Shown: positions 9,358-19,866, counted from the first letter of the stretch. The stretch is 64,000 nucleotides of DNA from Methanobacteriaceae archaeon (GCA_030016715.1 JASEJD010000001.1:248001-312000), one strand, 5' to 3'. A program made the numbers and translations. The notes: generated by a model not told the origin, from the sequence alone.

Positions 9358-10386
9358 ATGATTATGATTGGTTTAAAAGTCCCCAAAAATAGGGCCAATG
9401 ATGTTCGAAAAGTTCTCTTAAAAAAATCTATTATGGAAATTGATTATAAGATCAAACAAGAAGATAATTTTGTAATAATACCATTAAAAAATAATTTAAA
9501 TAATGACCAATTAGAGAGCTTGGATCTTAGTTTGGAGAATCTGGTTGACTGTGAATTTGAATACCAGAAAAGAGAACCAAAAAGCCTAAAAGATTATTTA
9601 AAAAAAAAAATAGATCCACAAAATCTGGATGAAATTAAGGGATCATTTGATATTATTGGTGATGTGGTTATTCTAGAGATACCTGAAGATTTAGAATCAG
9701 ATAAATTTAAAATAGGAAAAGCTGCACTTGACTTTACCAAACGAAAAACTGTTTTTAGGAAGGGTGGTAAAGTAAAGGGTATTAAAAGAATCAGGGAATT
9801 GGAACATTTAGCGGGATCTGAAATATCAGAAACATTACACCGGGAATACGGTGCGCGTTTTTTAATGGATGTTAAAAAGGTTTATTTCAGTCCCAGACTG
9901 GCCACAGAGAGACATAGAATATTAGGTATGGTTAAAGATGGTGAAACTATTATTGATATGTTTGCTGGTGTTGGACCTTTATCCATTCTTATAGCCCTTT
10001 CAAAAGACGTTAAGATTTATTCCATTGATATTAACCCTGATGCTTATAATTACCTTAAGAAAAACATGGTTATTAACAAGGTAGAAGACAAGATTATTCC
10101 TGTTTTAGGAGATGCATCTGATTACCTAAAACTAGCAAATATATTGGCTGATCGTATCATAATGAATCTTCCAGGACTCGCATATAAATACTTGGATATT
10201 GCCGTAGATTCACTAAAAGAAGGGGGAATTATTCACTACTATGAATTTTCTAGTGATTTTGATGTGGCCCTGGATAGAATCAAAAAAGCTGCCCATCCTA
10301 GAAAGTTTAAGGTAATAAATAAAAGAAAAGTAAGATCAAAAAGCCCTGGAAAGTGGCATCTGGGCTTGGATGTTAAAATTTTGTAA
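9358..10386 (+). CDS. trm5: tRNA (guanine37-N1)-methyltransferase, Trm5 family
   Basis: Makes m1G37 in tRNA, which prevents +1 frameshifting, using SAM on a class I methyltransferase fold. About 342 residues. The N-terminal D1 region leads into a linker (KVYFSPRLATERHRI), SAM motif IDMFAGVGPLSILIA, acidic YSIDINPDAY and the catalytic NLPG in MNLPGLAYKYLD, as in archaeal Trm5. Start choice is uncertain: ATG 9358 or ATG 9364 (MIGLKVPKNRAND), neither with a clear SD. It converges with mtnA 10 bp downstream. Confidence 0.92.
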   Translation: MIMIGLKVPKNRANDVRKVLLKKSIMEIDYKIKQEDNFVIIPLKNNLNNDQLESLDLSLENLVDCEFEYQKREPKSLKDYLKKKIDPQNLDEIKGSFDIIGDVVILEIPEDLESDKFKIGKAALDFTKRKTVFRKGGKVKGIKRIRELEHLAGSEISETLHREYGARFLMDVKKVYFSPRLATERHRILGMVKDGETIIDMFAGVGPLSILIALSKDVKIYSIDINPDAYNYLKKNMVINKVEDKIIPVLGDASDYLKLANILADRIIMNLPGLAYKYLDIAVDSLKEGGIIHYYEFSSDFDVALDRIKKAAHPRKFKVINKRKVRSKSPGKWHLGLDVKIL

Positions 10387-10396
10387 TAGAAAAGTA

Positions 10397-11326
10397 TTAA
10401 AAAGGTTTAATTATACCCTCTTCAGTAATTATACCTGTAATTAGATCATCCGGTACAATGTCAAAGGCAGGGTTACGAATTATTGTTTCTGCAGGTGCCA
10501 ACCTGGAAGTCCCAAAGTATAATACTTCTTCAGGGTTTCTTTCCTCAATTTCCACGTCATAAATTGAATTTTGGTAGTCAAATGTGCTTTTTGGTGCAGC
10601 GACATAGAAGGGTATGTTGAATCGGTTAGCTGCCAGTGCTACCATAAGGGAACCTATTTTATTGGCAACACCGCCTTGGGCAACACGATCTGCTCCAATT
10701 ACTACTTTATCTATAGCTCCTGTTTGCATCAGATAACCAGCTGCACTATCAACTATCAACTCTACTGGAATTTTATCTTGCTGCATTTCCCATACACTTA
10801 GACGCGCACCCTGACATAAGGGTCTGGTTTCGTTACAAACCACACTTATGTTTTTACCTTCCTTAAATGCGGTTCTTATAACACCTAAAGCGGTACCATA
10901 ATCTACACAGGCTAGGGCTCCAGCATTGCAGTGGGTTAAAATAGTGTCTCCATCATCAATGATTTTAGATCCATATGCTCCTATAGATTTATTGGTCTTT
11001 ATATCCTCATCATACATTTTTATTGCTTCATCTACCGGGGAATCTGAACCAAGAACCCTATCAACTGCCCAGAAAAGATTAACTGCCGTTGGGCGGGAAC
11101 TTTTTATTTCTCTGGCAGCTTTTTGTGGATTATCACCTGAAATATAGGCTAGTGCCATGCCAAACGCTGCAGCAACTCCAATAGCAGGAGCACCGCGAAC
11201 AACCATAGTTTTTATGGCCTTAATAACATCTTGATATGTTTTACATTCAAAGTATGTCAATTCATCTGGTAATTTCGTTTGATCTATTAATAATAATTTA
11301 TTATCTTCCCATTGCATGGTTTTCAT
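10397..11326 (-). CDS. mtnA: methylthioribose-1-phosphate isomerase
   Basis: An eIF2B-fold sugar-phosphate isomerase (MTR-1-P to MTRu-1-P), 309 residues. Diagnostic motifs are VVRGAPAIGVAAAFG (substrate loop), the catalytic Cys in HCNAGALAC and the catalytic Asp in IGADRVAQGGVANKIG. In archaea the family also includes ribose-1,5-bisphosphate isomerase, but the N-terminus (MQWEDNKLLLIDQTKLP) is the MtnA type. Methanogens lack the complete bacterial salvage route, so it probably feeds an anaerobic methylthio-recycling path; that is inference. GGAG lies upstream of ATG 11326. Confidence 0.9.
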   Translation of the reverse strand: MKTMQWEDNKLLLIDQTKLPDELTYFECKTYQDVIKAIKTMVVRGAPAIGVAAAFGMALAYISGDNPQKAAREIKSSRPTAVNLFWAVDRVLGSDSPVDEAIKMYDEDIKTNKSIGAYGSKIIDDGDTILTHCNAGALACVDYGTALGVIRTAFKEGKNISVVCNETRPLCQGARLSVWEMQQDKIPVELIVDSAAGYLMQTGAIDKVVIGADRVAQGGVANKIGSLMVALAANRFNIPFYVAAPKSTFDYQNSIYDVEIEERNPEEVLYFGTSRLAPAETIIRNPAFDIVPDDLITGIITEEGIIKPF

Positions 11327-11458
11327 AGAAAAACTCCAATTTATATTAAAATTTATTAAAAAATTAGATTAAATCTATTTATTGTGGAAAATGATAATTA
11401 TAGTATCCTACTAGGATATTAAGTCTATTTAAATGATATTTTTCTGATTTTTGAGATT

Positions 11459-12310
11459 TTAGTAATGGCTGGCCGGAGTCATGTCTAAATGTTTATCATC
11501 TTTACCTGGAACACCGTAGGCATCAGCACGACACTGGGTACAAGCTCTAAAAACCGGCAAGATTTCTTCTACAGCATCTCTTACTTCACTTAATTGTGCA
11601 CAATTTGGTTTAGGATAATCTTTTAACTTATACATTGGTATGAGAGGTATTATGTTCATAAGTGAAGCTCCCCTTTTTTTTACCTCCTTGGCAATATCCA
11701 CTATGTGTTTATCATTAAGTCCGGGGATCAGTACACTATTAACTTTTACTACTACTCCCTTTTTTGCTATCTTTTCAATTCCTTCTAATTGATTTTTAGA
11801 TAACACCTTAAATGCTTCTTCTCCCTCATACAACTTACCATTATATACAATGTTAGAGTAAATTTTCTTACCAATTTCCGGGTCAATGGCATTTACTGTA
11901 ACGGTAATAGTATTAACATTCACTTCAGCCAGTTCATCTGCTTTATCTGGTAATAGTAAGCCGTTTGTACTCATACATTTTATTAGATCAGGAAATTCTT
12001 TATCTACTCTTCTAAAAAATTCTATGGTGTTTTCATTGGCCAGTGCATCTCCAGGTCCTGCAACGCCTACAACTGATATAAGCATCTCTTTTGTAACTTT
12101 TCTAACATGCTCAACTGCATCTTCTACTGACATTACCCGTGATGCAACGCCTGGACGTTTTTCACATTTATTTAACTCGCGTGTACAGAAATTACATTGA
12201 ATATTACATTTAGGTGCAATGGGTACATGTATTCTTCCCACTTTATCATGCATTTTTTCATTAAAACATGGATGCGCTTTGGTTATGTGGGCAAATTTTG
12301 ATTCATTCAT
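11459..12310 (-). CDS. nifB: NifB-type radical SAM protein (FeS/carbide cluster synthase)
   Basis: A radical SAM enzyme of about 283 residues that fuses two [4Fe-4S] clusters with carbide insertion to give the 8Fe precursor (NifB-co/L-cluster) of nitrogenase cofactor. The radical SAM cysteines are in PKCNIQCNFC (CxxxCxxC), preceded by HPCFNEKMHDKVGRIHVP, the NifB N-terminal signature with a Cys cluster ligand; further Cys are in FRACTQCRADA near the C-terminus. It is the short archaeal form without the NifX-like domain. ATG 12310 has AGAGGT upstream (TTG 12331 less likely). No nifHDK is nearby; it follows mmp17 by 71 bp on the same strand, pointing to a role for the cluster in MCR activation. 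Confidence 0.9.
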   Translation of the reverse strand: MNESKFAHITKAHPCFNEKMHDKVGRIHVPIAPKCNIQCNFCTRELNKCEKRPGVASRVMSVEDAVEHVRKVTKEMLISVVGVAGPGDALANENTIEFFRRVDKEFPDLIKCMSTNGLLLPDKADELAEVNVNTITVTVNAIDPEIGKKIYSNIVYNGKLYEGEEAFKVLSKNQLEGIEKIAKKGVVVKVNSVLIPGLNDKHIVDIAKEVKKRGASLMNIIPLIPMYKLKDYPKPNCAQLSEVRDAVEEILPVFRACTQCRADAYGVPGKDDKHLDMTPASHY

Positions 12311-12381
12311 ATTTTTACCTCTTAAGTTCAATTTAATTAATCATATCTTTTTAATCTTAAATTATCAACTAATATTATTTA

Positions 12382-12936
12382 TCAATCTTTTAGCTCATTA
12401 ACTAATTCTCTTCCCTTCTGGATCCATTCATCTTTAAGGATTTCATCAGAGGTAGTCATTGCTATAATATTTCCCTGGCTTAAATCTCTTATCACTCGAA
12501 ATCCCTCAGGTAGTATACGGAAGATTGCGTCATATATCTTTCTTTTAAGATTCTCGGCTGGATCATCAACAATCATCCCCTCAATTTTATTAGAGGGATG
12601 GTTAATTATTACATCAAAACGGCTGGGCTGCTGAATTTTCTCTCTTCCTTCAAGTTCCCATAATTTTTCAAGTAATTGTGGGAGGTATGTTTCGTCCTTT
12701 ATTCTTATTACGATTTTATCTTCTTCCTCATCAAATTTATATTCAGCAAAATCTTCTATTTTCACGGGCTTGGAAGTTTTTTCCACCTTTATAGCAATGA
12801 TAAAAACTGGTTCTCTTGGATCTGCATATACCCTAATATCATTTATGGAACGTGAAATCTGAATTTCTTGCATAATATGCTTTATAATCATTTCATAAAC
12901 TTCTGCACCTTTTTCATCATAACATTCAACTATCAT
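12382..12936 (-). CDS. mmp17: methanogenesis marker protein 17
   Basis: A 184-residue methanogen-specific protein matching my recollection of marker 17 (DUF2113): N-terminus MIVECYDEKGAEVYE and central RFDVIINHPSNKIEGMIVDD. From published work on methanogens that I recall, Mmp17 belongs to the ATP-driven complex that reduces Ni in coenzyme F430 of MCR. It is the last mmp gene of the operon, 29 bp downstream of mmp15. A GGAGTT SD precedes ATG 12936. Confidence 0.85.
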   Translation of the reverse strand: MIVECYDEKGAEVYEMIIKHIMQEIQISRSINDIRVYADPREPVFIIAIKVEKTSKPVKIEDFAEYKFDEEEDKIVIRIKDETYLPQLLEKLWELEGREKIQQPSRFDVIINHPSNKIEGMIVDDPAENLKRKIYDAIFRILPEGFRVIRDLSQGNIIAMTTSDEILKDEWIQKGRELVNELKD

Positions 12937-12965
12937 TGCTTAACTCCTTATTTGGCATATATGGA

Positions 12966-14198
12966 TTATTTCTTAGTTCCCAATCCAGATACTAGTAAAG
13001 CAGCACCAACGGCTCCAATATGTTGTGAATTTTCGGGTACAATTACTTCCATGCCCCCTAATATGGTGCCGACTGCATGTACTAAACCATCTATTAGAGA
13101 GGTTCCTCCTACTTGTATTACCGGCGCCCTGACATCAATCTCTTGAAGTTGCTGTTCATATACTTGTTCCGCTACCGAAAAACATGCTGCTGCAGCTACA
13201 TCTGCCTTTGTACATCCTGCAGCGAGTGATGTAACAAGATCTTGAATACCAAACACTATACAGTAACTGTTAAGTAAAGCATTCTTATAGTTACCCTCCA
13301 AGGCTAATGGTCCCAGTTCAGTTATGTCTACTCCCAATCTTCTCGAAGTAATTTCTAAAAATCTTCCAGATGCGCCTGCACATATACCACCCATGGTAAA
13401 ATTGTCGGGTATGCCGTCATTTACAGTGATAACCTTATTATCCATCCCTCCAATATCTAAAACAGTGGCTTCACCTTTTTGATGACCCGCCAAAAATACA
13501 GCTCCTTTAGAGTTAACACTTAATTCTTCTTGTATCAAATCCGCTTTCAAGTGTTTACCTATAGTCAATCTCCCATATCCAGTTACACCTATACCTTCTA
13601 TATCATCCATCTTATATTCTGTATTTTCCAGTGCATTATCTATACCTTCCTGGGCAGAAGCTATAACATCAGTAGTGGGAAGCCAACCCGTACCTATGAT
13701 TTTATTATTTTCCATTAAAACTACTTTGGTAGTGGTAGAACCAGAGTCTATACCTAAAGTCAGTCCTTCCTGTTTTTCCCGTGCAAGCAAACTTTTTCTA
13801 GCAACAATAGTAGATAACGCTTCCATTCTAATAAAAAGTTCGTCTGCTTTGGTTCTTTCAGTGAAAGAGTATGTAACTACTGGCAAATTAGTATTGTTCT
13901 GTATGAATCTTCGAATCTCATTTCTAACTAATGCACCTTCCGCACACCTAAAACAGGTGGCTATGAAAACAGCATCTGCTTCACTTTTTCCCTCTACCAG
14001 TGACATGGCCCGGGCAATCATCAACCTTATACCTGAACTTGCAGCTCTAAAACCAAATTTTTCATAAGCTTCATTAATATAATCTAAATCTGTTTCAGGA
14101 ATAACAATTTCAGCGCCAAAAGTAGCAGCAGCTTTTTCAATCTCTTTCTGAATACCACTATACTCTGTTCCACAGGATAGTTGGGCTATTTTAACCAT
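12966..14198 (-). CDS. mmp15: methanogenesis marker protein 15 (BadF/HgdC-type ATPase)
   Basis: About 410 residues, an actin-fold ATPase related to activators of 2-hydroxyglutaryl-CoA dehydratase and benzoyl-CoA reductase. The phosphate-1 motif is [29 protein letters not shown] holds the Cys that in the relatives binds a dimer-bridging [4Fe-4S] cluster. The N-terminal ~130 residues with AATFGAEIV and [13 protein letters not shown] resemble a DUF2229/CoA-reductase-like domain. Homologues use ATP hydrolysis to push electrons to low potential, a sensible job in MCR activation. ATG 14198 has GGAGG six bases upstream and overlaps the mmp5 stop by 8 bp; an in-frame ATG at 14216 is less likely. Confidence 0.87.
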   Translation of the reverse strand: MVKIAQLSCGTEYSGIQKEIEKAAATFGAEIVIPETDLDYINEAYEKFGFRAASSGIRLMIARAMSLVEGKSEADAVFIATCFRCAEGALVRNEIRRFIQNNTNLPVVTYSFTERTKADELFIRMEALSTIVARKSLLAREKQEGLTLGIDSGSTTTKVVLMENNKIIGTGWLPTTDVIASAQEGIDNALENTEYKMDDIEGIGVTGYGRLTIGKHLKADLIQEELSVNSKGAVFLAGHQKGEATVLDIGGMDNKVITVNDGIPDNFTMGGICAGASGRFLEITSRRLGVDITELGPLALEGNYKNALLNSYCIVFGIQDLVTSLAAGCTKADVAAAACFSVAEQVYEQQLQEIDVRAPVIQVGGTSLIDGLVHAVGTILGGMEVIVPENSQHIGAVGAALLVSGLGTKK

Positions 14199-14637
14199 CT
14201 TCTTCCTCCAGTTCATCTAAAAATGTGTTAATCTTATTAATTACTTCTATTGTCTCTTCTCTAGTGTTGGGATAATCAAGTTCCAATGTAGGTATTCCCC
14301 TTTGTCTAAGGTAATAAACTGAAAGCTCATTGGTACGGGCACATCCAATACAGCCAAAACCAAATGGTGCTTCATCCATTATTATAGCTGCATCGGCTTC
14401 ATCAATTAAAGGCCCAAAAATAGCCATTCTACCCCTGACTCCTGATGGAACTTCAATAGCAGCATACTTAAGGCCTTTTATTGGTTCTTCTTCTGTAATA
14501 TTTAAAGGAGGTGAATCTATTTCTGCTTCTGTTACTTTTTTTCTAATTTCTTTCTGGACAACCAGTGGTTCATGTCCTCTTCTTTCAACCATATCTGCTA
14601 AAATTAATGAATTTGGTGGAAATATTGCTATTTTCAG
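14191..14637 (-). CDS. mmp5: methanogenesis marker protein 5, with probable CTG start
   Basis: A methanogen-specific protein (DUF2112 type from memory). The first ATG (14592) would leave out an in-frame stretch reading [14 protein letters not shown] that looks like the true N-terminal beta strand and loop. No ATG, GTG or TTG lies in that stretch; a CTG at 14637-14635 overlaps the TGA of the upstream gene (CTGA instead of the usual ATGA) and has AGGGGGAA 5 bases upstream. With it the protein has 148 residues. Cys residues in FGCIGCART could bind metal. It overlaps mmp15 downstream. Confidence 0.82.
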   Translation of the reverse strand: MKIAIFPPNSLILADMVERRGHEPLVVQKEIRKKVTEAEIDSPPLNITEEEPIKGLKYAAIEVPSGVRGRMAIFGPLIDEADAAIIMDEAPFGFGCIGCARTNELSVYYLRQRGIPTLELDYPNTREETIEVINKINTFLDELEEEDG

Positions 14638-15017
14638 TAAAATTCCCCCTTACTGGTATCTGTTTCAACTGGCTCTGGTCTTCTGGAGATCTCAACCAAA
14701 TCACTGAATATCCCTTTCGTTATATCCACAATTCCTATGACACATACCAGTTCATTGTTTTCCTTAACTGGAACCACCACAACAGGAATACCTTGGTATG
14801 GTCCGGATTTTGGAACCCCACGACAAGTTTTCCCAGTTTTTATGACCCTTTCAAGTACCGGTCCTGTGTAATTGTAGTCAACTATTACACCATCCTCAAC
14901 TCTAACCCCATATGAGTTTTTTGTTCTCATGGTTAGGGGTAATTTGTTTATTAGCTCGTGAAAAGCCATAGCTATGGGTGCTATTTCTTTACCACTAGCT
15001 GAAGGAGTTATATTCAT
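14634..15017 (-). CDS. DUF2111 family protein of the mmp operon
   Basis: A 127-residue methanogen protein of unknown function, assigned to DUF2111 from memory. It begins [22 protein letters not shown] and has a core of PAS/GAF-like strands ([38 protein letters not shown]), suggesting a small sensor-like fold. ATG 15017 overlaps the mmp6 stop (ATGA) and has GAGGGTG upstream, so it is translationally coupled. Conserved placement between mmp6 and mmp5 suggests a role with them. Confidence 0.75.
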   Translation of the reverse strand: MNITPSASGKEIAPIAMAFHELINKLPLTMRTKNSYGVRVEDGVIVDYNYTGPVLERVIKTGKTCRGVPKSGPYQGIPVVVVPVKENNELVCVIGIVDITKGIFSDLVEISRRPEPVETDTSKGEFY

Positions 15018-15454
15018 TTTTCACCCTCTTCTTCATTTATTATTTTTTTAAAAGTATCAACGGATATTTTTTCAGGCTTTTCAATTGTGACTTTTTTAGG
15101 TTTTTTTAGGGCCTCACCAACATAGTCCAATAAACTAAATTCACATTCCAGTTGATGGAAACCTTCACGTGCGCCTCCTCTATGGCCCCTGCATCTTCTA
15201 GGATCTCCTGGAGGAAATCCTCTATCTTTGGTAAATATATTACATGGATCTAAATCCCTTATTTTTTCAATTGCTTTTTTAACTATTTTTTCTTCGCCAT
15301 GAATCATGGCCCCATAACATGTGGATTTGATAGTTAATGGAAGTTCCATCATATGCAGCTTCTGAACCAGTTCACTCTGGCTTATATTTGCAGATGGGCC
15401 TAATATAATCATTCTAGTTACTTCTCCTTTATTATAATTATTTTTCTGCGACAT
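15014..15454 (-). CDS. mmp6: methanogenesis marker protein 6
   Basis: About 146 residues, marker 6 (DUF2102 type from memory). The characteristic stretch is [15 protein letters not shown], then [20 protein letters not shown], with a Gly/Arg turn [11 protein letters not shown] 15454 was chosen because GAGGGGGA lies about 10 bases upstream; it overlaps the mmp3 end by 17 bp. ATG 15412 ([11 protein letters not shown]) with GGAG upstream and ATG 15484 are alternatives. Biochemical role unknown. Confidence 0.82.
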   Translation of the reverse strand: MSQKNNYNKGEVTRMIILGPSANISQSELVQKLHMMELPLTIKSTCYGAMIHGEEKIVKKAIEKIRDLDPCNIFTKDRGFPPGDPRRCRGHRGGAREGFHQLECEFSLLDYVGEALKKPKKVTIEKPEKISVDTFKKIINEEEGEK

Positions 15455-16970
15455 AGACAATATCCCCCTCTTTGAATTTTTCAAGATTGTTAAGGCCCTT
15501 TACTATCTTTCCAATAATATTAGTGCCATTAAATGGTTCTCCTGTTGGTCCAAATTCATCATTATCTTCGAATCTAACACCGATCATTCCAATATGTCTT
15601 CTTGACATGTTAGTAATTCCGATTTCACCAGCTTTCACACAATTTTCCGGACTATTCTCTGGCACAATACCCTTAGCTTCTTTAGATTGTCCTTCAAACA
15701 TCATGACTTTCATCCCTGGAAAAGCGAAATGTACCTTTAAAAAACCTACTGGTGCATCCAGTAGCCCGGTAACCTTCCTAAAATACCATGATGATCGAGG
15801 GCTTGCATCATTTAGGTTAACATATATTAATTCATCTGGACTTATGCCTAATGTTTCAACTTTAGCTTCCTTTAGTATTTCCAGTGAATATCGGGGATAT
15901 TGTTCAACCACAATTGCATTGTCGTCTGTAACTCCTTTCCTGATCTGCTGTACTCCTCTATTGTTTAAATAATCATCAGCTTTTTTTTGAGTCATTGACA
16001 TGACCATTAATCTCTCGGGCTCTGTTTTTACAGTTAAATAATCTTGATATCTGGAAATATCTACTAATTCCATTCCCTTTTCAACATGTCCTACCAAGTT
16101 ATGGGATGGTGTTGAAACCCGGTCTTCTCTGTAGATATATATTCTTCCCACTCCTTTACCAATGTTTCTTAGGGTTATGGTTCCCCTTCTTCGTTGGTCA
16201 ATAAATTCCGGGTCTTTTTCCAGGCCTTGGAGGTCGTAAAGACCTATGAAAGAATCAGATTCATAGTCAACTTTTATTTTTCCATCTTCAGATAGTGAAA
16301 AAAATTGTTCGGCAGATTGTGGGGATTTATCTGATAAAATAACTTTTACATAAGTAAAAATTTCATTGCCTTCAGTAATTATGGTATCTAAATCAGTTAT
16401 AGCAGCACTATTAACTATGCTTTTTCTCTCAACAACTGGTTTAATATTCTTTATATAATCTTCGTCAGTTAATTTCATTATTGTCCTTTTACCACCAATT
16501 ACGCGGGCGAATATTCCATGATTATCTGCTGGAGCTCCGTAAACAGCTGCATGTTTTTCTTTATTTAATATTATGTGGGTTGCATCAGCTGAAAATCCTG
16601 AAAGACTCATAACTACATCCCAGCGATTGTAAGTATATTCTTCCTTAGATGGTACTAGTTCAGTTTTTAATGGACCTAAAGAAACCTCACTGGATGAAGT
16701 CCATCTAATACGTAGATCTTCTAATTTTTTATAGATCCTTTTCCAAGTTTCTACTAGATCAATTGGTGCATCTTCTAAAAGCTCGATAATAATGCTTCCC
16801 TTAGTTGTTTTTATTTTATACTTGTTAACATGTCTTTCAAATTCTTCTTTTCCCTTAATGACTCCTAGAACACATCCATCCTCATATAAGGCATCTGAAA
16901 TTTTTATGGCTTCTCTGATGGTGGATCCATCAGGAATTTCAATTTCTTCCCCATTAACTTTAACCTTCAT
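15438..16970 (-). CDS. mmp3: methanogenesis marker protein 3 (UPF0288)
   Basis: 510 residues, the usual size for marker 3. It starts with a ubiquitin/MoaD-like segment ([20 protein letters not shown]) and later has a cyclophilin-like region near the C-terminus ([37 protein letters not shown]). Mmp3 is reported, as I recall, in the MCR activation complex. ATG 16970 overlaps the mmp2 stop in an ATGA junction. Confidence 0.88.
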   Translation of the reverse strand: MKVKVNGEEIEIPDGSTIREAIKISDALYEDGCVLGVIKGKEEFERHVNKYKIKTTKGSIIIELLEDAPIDLVETWKRIYKKLEDLRIRWTSSSEVSLGPLKTELVPSKEEYTYNRWDVVMSLSGFSADATHIILNKEKHAAVYGAPADNHGIFARVIGGKRTIMKLTDEDYIKNIKPVVERKSIVNSAAITDLDTIITEGNEIFTYVKVILSDKSPQSAEQFFSLSEDGKIKVDYESDSFIGLYDLQGLEKDPEFIDQRRRGTITLRNIGKGVGRIYIYREDRVSTPSHNLVGHVEKGMELVDISRYQDYLTVKTEPERLMVMSMTQKKADDYLNNRGVQQIRKGVTDDNAIVVEQYPRYSLEILKEAKVETLGISPDELIYVNLNDASPRSSWYFRKVTGLLDAPVGFLKVHFAFPGMKVMMFEGQSKEAKGIVPENSPENCVKAGEIGITNMSRRHIGMIGVRFEDNDEFGPTGEPFNGTNIIGKIVKGLNNLEKFKEGDIVYVAEK

Positions 16971-17968
16971 TGAATCTCCTCAGAGGATTTTTTCTCCTTT
17001 ACACCCATTATCTCATCCTTTTCAAAATTGAATACTACTTTTTCTTCATTATTATAAGATACATACAGTTTTTTATGCTCTATAATTTCTCCAACAACCT
17101 TGGAAGTTATATTGACTTCTTCTAATATCTTAATACATTCATCAATATTTTCTTCTTCTGCAGTTAAAACAAAACCTGCTCCCGGATAAAGTTTTAACCA
17201 TTCTATAAAGTTTACATTTTCATTTCGGGGAATTTTTTCCAACTCTACTTTGGCACCTACATCTGATGCTTCCAGAAGCATTCCCAGAGTACCTAATATT
17301 CCTGGATTACTAATATCCTTGCCTGCTGTTACCAAGTGTTTTTTTGCAATTTGATTCATGACCATAATCTGGGCTTGAACATTGTCGGGAGTTTTATGAG
17401 TTGTTGTATCCCAGTTTAATTTAAATTTAGGATGCTGCCTACCATCTAAATCAATCCCTATGATTATTTTATTACCTGATTTAGCATCACAACTAGTAAT
17501 TTCATCTCCTTTATCAATAATTCCTGTTATAGATACATCTAGTGAATCATATGGTGTGTCAGGATGAACATGGCCCCCTACCATGGGTATTCCAAATTTT
17601 TTAACACCTTCTTTTATACCTTGCATGACTTGTTCTGCTATTTCTTGATTGCTAATTGCCAGAACATTCACCATGGCCACTGGAAGTCCCCCCATAGCTG
17701 CTATATCATTTACATTTACTAGAACAGAACAGTATCCTGCCCAATGTGGATCTGCTTCCATCAACTTTCCCCACATTCCGTCGGCAGCTAAAAGAAGTAG
17801 CTTATCATTGCCAATATCTATTGCTGATGCATCATCTCCAAAACCAAGCACCACTTTTCCTGAAATATTATAAACATCATCTAAAATTTCAGTTATATGT
17901 TTAATAGGTTTTTTTCTTGTAACTCCTTCAAATTTTCTAATAGAGTCTACAATTGTGTTTAAATCCAA
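16967..17968 (-). CDS. mmp2: methanogenesis marker protein 2 (AIR synthase-like)
   Basis: 333 residues with the PurM/SelD/HypE fold: [12 protein letters not shown] (ATP and metal loop), [36 protein letters not shown] and [18 protein letters not shown]. Members of this fold make acyl-phosphate or phosphorylated intermediates; the substrate of Mmp2 is unknown. It is the first gene of the mmp operon. The start is TTG at 17968 with GGGGTGA just upstream. Its promoter region holds a TATA box and a palindrome. Confidence 0.87.
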   Translation of the reverse strand: MDLNTIVDSIRKFEGVTRKKPIKHITEILDDVYNISGKVVLGFGDDASAIDIGNDKLLLLAADGMWGKLMEADPHWAGYCSVLVNVNDIAAMGGLPVAMVNVLAISNQEIAEQVMQGIKEGVKKFGIPMVGGHVHPDTPYDSLDVSITGIIDKGDEITSCDAKSGNKIIIGIDLDGRQHPKFKLNWDTTTHKTPDNVQAQIMVMNQIAKKHLVTAGKDISNPGILGTLGMLLEASDVGAKVELEKIPRNENVNFIEWLKLYPGAGFVLTAEEENIDECIKILEEVNITSKVVGEIIEHKKLYVSYNNEEKVVFNFEKDEIMGVKEKKSSEEIQ

Positions 17969-18016
17969 TTGGTCACCCCAAATTTTTAAAATTCATAAAG
18001 AAATCAATATATTAAA

Positions 18017-18042
18017 TTAAACGTTTAAATATATATTTATAG
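18017..18042 (-). promoter_or_regulatory. mmp operon promoter with palindrome TTAAACGTTTAA
   Basis: On the minus strand a TATA-like TATAAATATATA lies at about 18030-18042. A perfect 12-bp palindrome TTAAACGTTTAA (18017-18028) sits just downstream, where a transcription start about 25 bases from the TATA box would fall (about 18010). This is a plausible repressor site for the mmp operon. No experimental support. Confidence 0.45.
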
Positions 18043-18112
18043 CATTTAATTTGATAAATATTTACTTATATAACCGAATAAGTTTTCAAACTTAGGAATA
18101 CTTTTTATTGTA

Positions 18113-19249
18113 TTATTTACTGTAATGGTGAAGTTTTATATTATAAGTTGAAACAGTGTTATTAATTATCTGTAGTATCTGCTTTTTAAAATTTTCTATA
18201 TTCTCAGTTTCTATACGTTCTCGTTGATTAAATAGTTCATTGAATAATTTATGACCTATAATATCATCCCAACCATTTTCCAATTCGATGATCATAGAAC
18301 CATCGGTTTTAAAACCATTTTCAACTACTTTATCCAGATCACCGTCAGTAATACCGATTACAGGGACCTTAAAACGATATAAAATATCTCCAGCAACCAA
18401 GGTAGTATCATCACCTACTGTAACTACCATGTCTGCATCCTTTAATTGGTAAATATCTTCAGCTGCATGGTTTAAGAAGGCTATATTATATTTTCCATTT
18501 TGATCTTTTTTTTCAACTACTCTAGGTTTTATTTTAGATTTTCTAAGCAAACCAGTCTTTATAATGGCATTTTTAAGGTCGATAGTACCTAGTTTTTCTA
18601 CTCCATGTTCCTTAAGTTCACCGCCGCGTAGTTCTGTGATTATACCTTCCTCTGCAACTAAAAAAACTTCAAAAGAATTAGATCTTCCAACAACAATACC
18701 ATTTACAAATATGTTCTCATCAGGACTTACTCCCGCGATTTTACGAACTAATCTTAGTTTTTCATCTTTAAAATCAAATTCAAATTTATATTTATCTTCC
18801 ATTTCAGTTACGATATCGTCTGGCGAAACAATTTTTAAATCTAGTCTCTCAGATAGTTCCTTTATGAAATGAATATCATTAAATGACCAAGGCACAATAG
18901 TTCCATCTTCTTCCCCAGGTCTTTCAATCTGAATAAGACTCGGCTGTGTTTGACATCTCTTAAAAACCTTATATCCGAATGCATGACCAGTTAAACTTGA
19001 TTTACCATAATTGATTAAAAAAATCACATCAAATTTTTCCTCTGAAAATTTATCAATAGACTGGCTAGGCAGAAGTTTAGTACTAATATCAATATTATTT
19101 TCTAGATGAGCATCGTAAACAGCGGTACGTCCCATAGTTCCGCCTAAACGTGCTTTAACATAGCCAAACCCTTTTAATAGTTCTAAAATTTTTGCTGCAT
19201 ATCCTGAGTCTACAATATGTGGTCCATGTACAACTAAACCTATCTTCAT
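18113..19249 (-). CDS. DUF2117 family protein
   Basis: 378 residues, matching the methanogen DUF2117 family from memory. The N-terminus [20 protein letters not shown] and [19 protein letters not shown] look nucleotide- or cofactor-related, [17 protein letters not shown] is a central motif, and the C-terminal part has a TOPRIM-like or kinase-like segment ([31 protein letters not shown]). Function unknown. It lies upstream of, and on the same strand as, the mmp operon but separated by 144 bp with its own mmp promoter. Confidence 0.75.
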   Translation of the reverse strand: MKIGLVVHGPHIVDSGYAAKILELLKGFGYVKARLGGTMGRTAVYDAHLENNIDISTKLLPSQSIDKFSEEKFDVIFLINYGKSSLTGHAFGYKVFKRCQTQPSLIQIERPGEEDGTIVPWSFNDIHFIKELSERLDLKIVSPDDIVTEMEDKYKFEFDFKDEKLRLVRKIAGVSPDENIFVNGIVVGRSNSFEVFLVAEEGIITELRGGELKEHGVEKLGTIDLKNAIIKTGLLRKSKIKPRVVEKKDQNGKYNIAFLNHAAEDIYQLKDADMVVTVGDDTTLVAGDILYRFKVPVIGITDGDLDKVVENGFKTDGSMIIELENGWDDIIGHKLFNELFNQRERIETENIENFKKQILQIINNTVSTYNIKLHHYSK

Positions 19250-19359
19250 AGATATGTCTAAGGAGTATTAATCTTTTATAATTATCTATTGTAAAATAAA
19301 AAGCTAATAAAATCTAAGTTTTTAATATAATATCCAATAAAAATGGTTAATTCAAATAT

Positions 19360-19866
19360 TTAATTAATTTTTATTCTTTTTTTTATAATTGGAGATCCAC
19401 ATATTTCGCATTCGTCATATTTATAGTCTGATTTATATTTCTTTTTACAACCTTTACAAATCTTTATCCAATTATAAATATCTTTTATTCCCTCAGTTAA
19501 TACACTTCTATAGGGTATTTCAAGAATTTTTAGTACATTCTGCATAGAATAATCATCAGTAACTACATTTGGTTCAAATTTATCCTTCTTTAAAGTCAAA
19601 GCCAAAGCTAATACTTTTTTATCTACAATGGAAAGCCTGATTAGATCTCCAGATTTTTTAATAATGCCATCTAATTTTAGCATACTTGGATTATCTGGCT
19701 CTTTTATAAATAAAATTCCTTTTTTAACTGCAGATTGTAGGAATAGATTGGATTTAACATCTTTAACTTCACTGATTACTTCAGGTATTGTGAAGTTAGG
19801 TTTTTTTTCTGAACAAAAGCCTCCTATAAATGCCGAACTATCAAGAACATAAACTTTTTTCTTCAT
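19360..19866 (-). CDS. nob1: Nob1-type rRNA maturation endonuclease
   Basis: A PIN-domain nuclease that trims the 3' end of 16S rRNA, 168 residues. The PIN acidic residues are in VYVLDSSAFIGG, IPEVISEVKD, DKKVLALALTLK and VTDDYSMQNV. A C-terminal zinc ribbon has CKGCKKKYKSDYKYDECEIC in a CxxC-x(n)-CxxC arrangement. ATG 19866 begins MKKKVYVLDSS; an upstream in-frame start at 19929 would add a Lys-rich tail with no family support. Normal archaeal length. Confidence 0.92.
   Translation of the reverse strand: MKKKVYVLDSSAFIGGFCSEKKPNFTIPEVISEVKDVKSNLFLQSAVKKGILFIKEPDNPSMLKLDGIIKKSGDLIRLSIVDKKVLALALTLKKDKFEPNVVTDDYSMQNVLKILEIPYRSVLTEGIKDIYNWIKICKGCKKKYKSDYKYDECEICGSPIIKKRIKIN

Noticed and set aside
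11459-12310. Part of a nitrogenase island
   Set aside because: No nifH, nifD, nifK or nifE/N gene is in the window; a lone nifB is common in methanogens.
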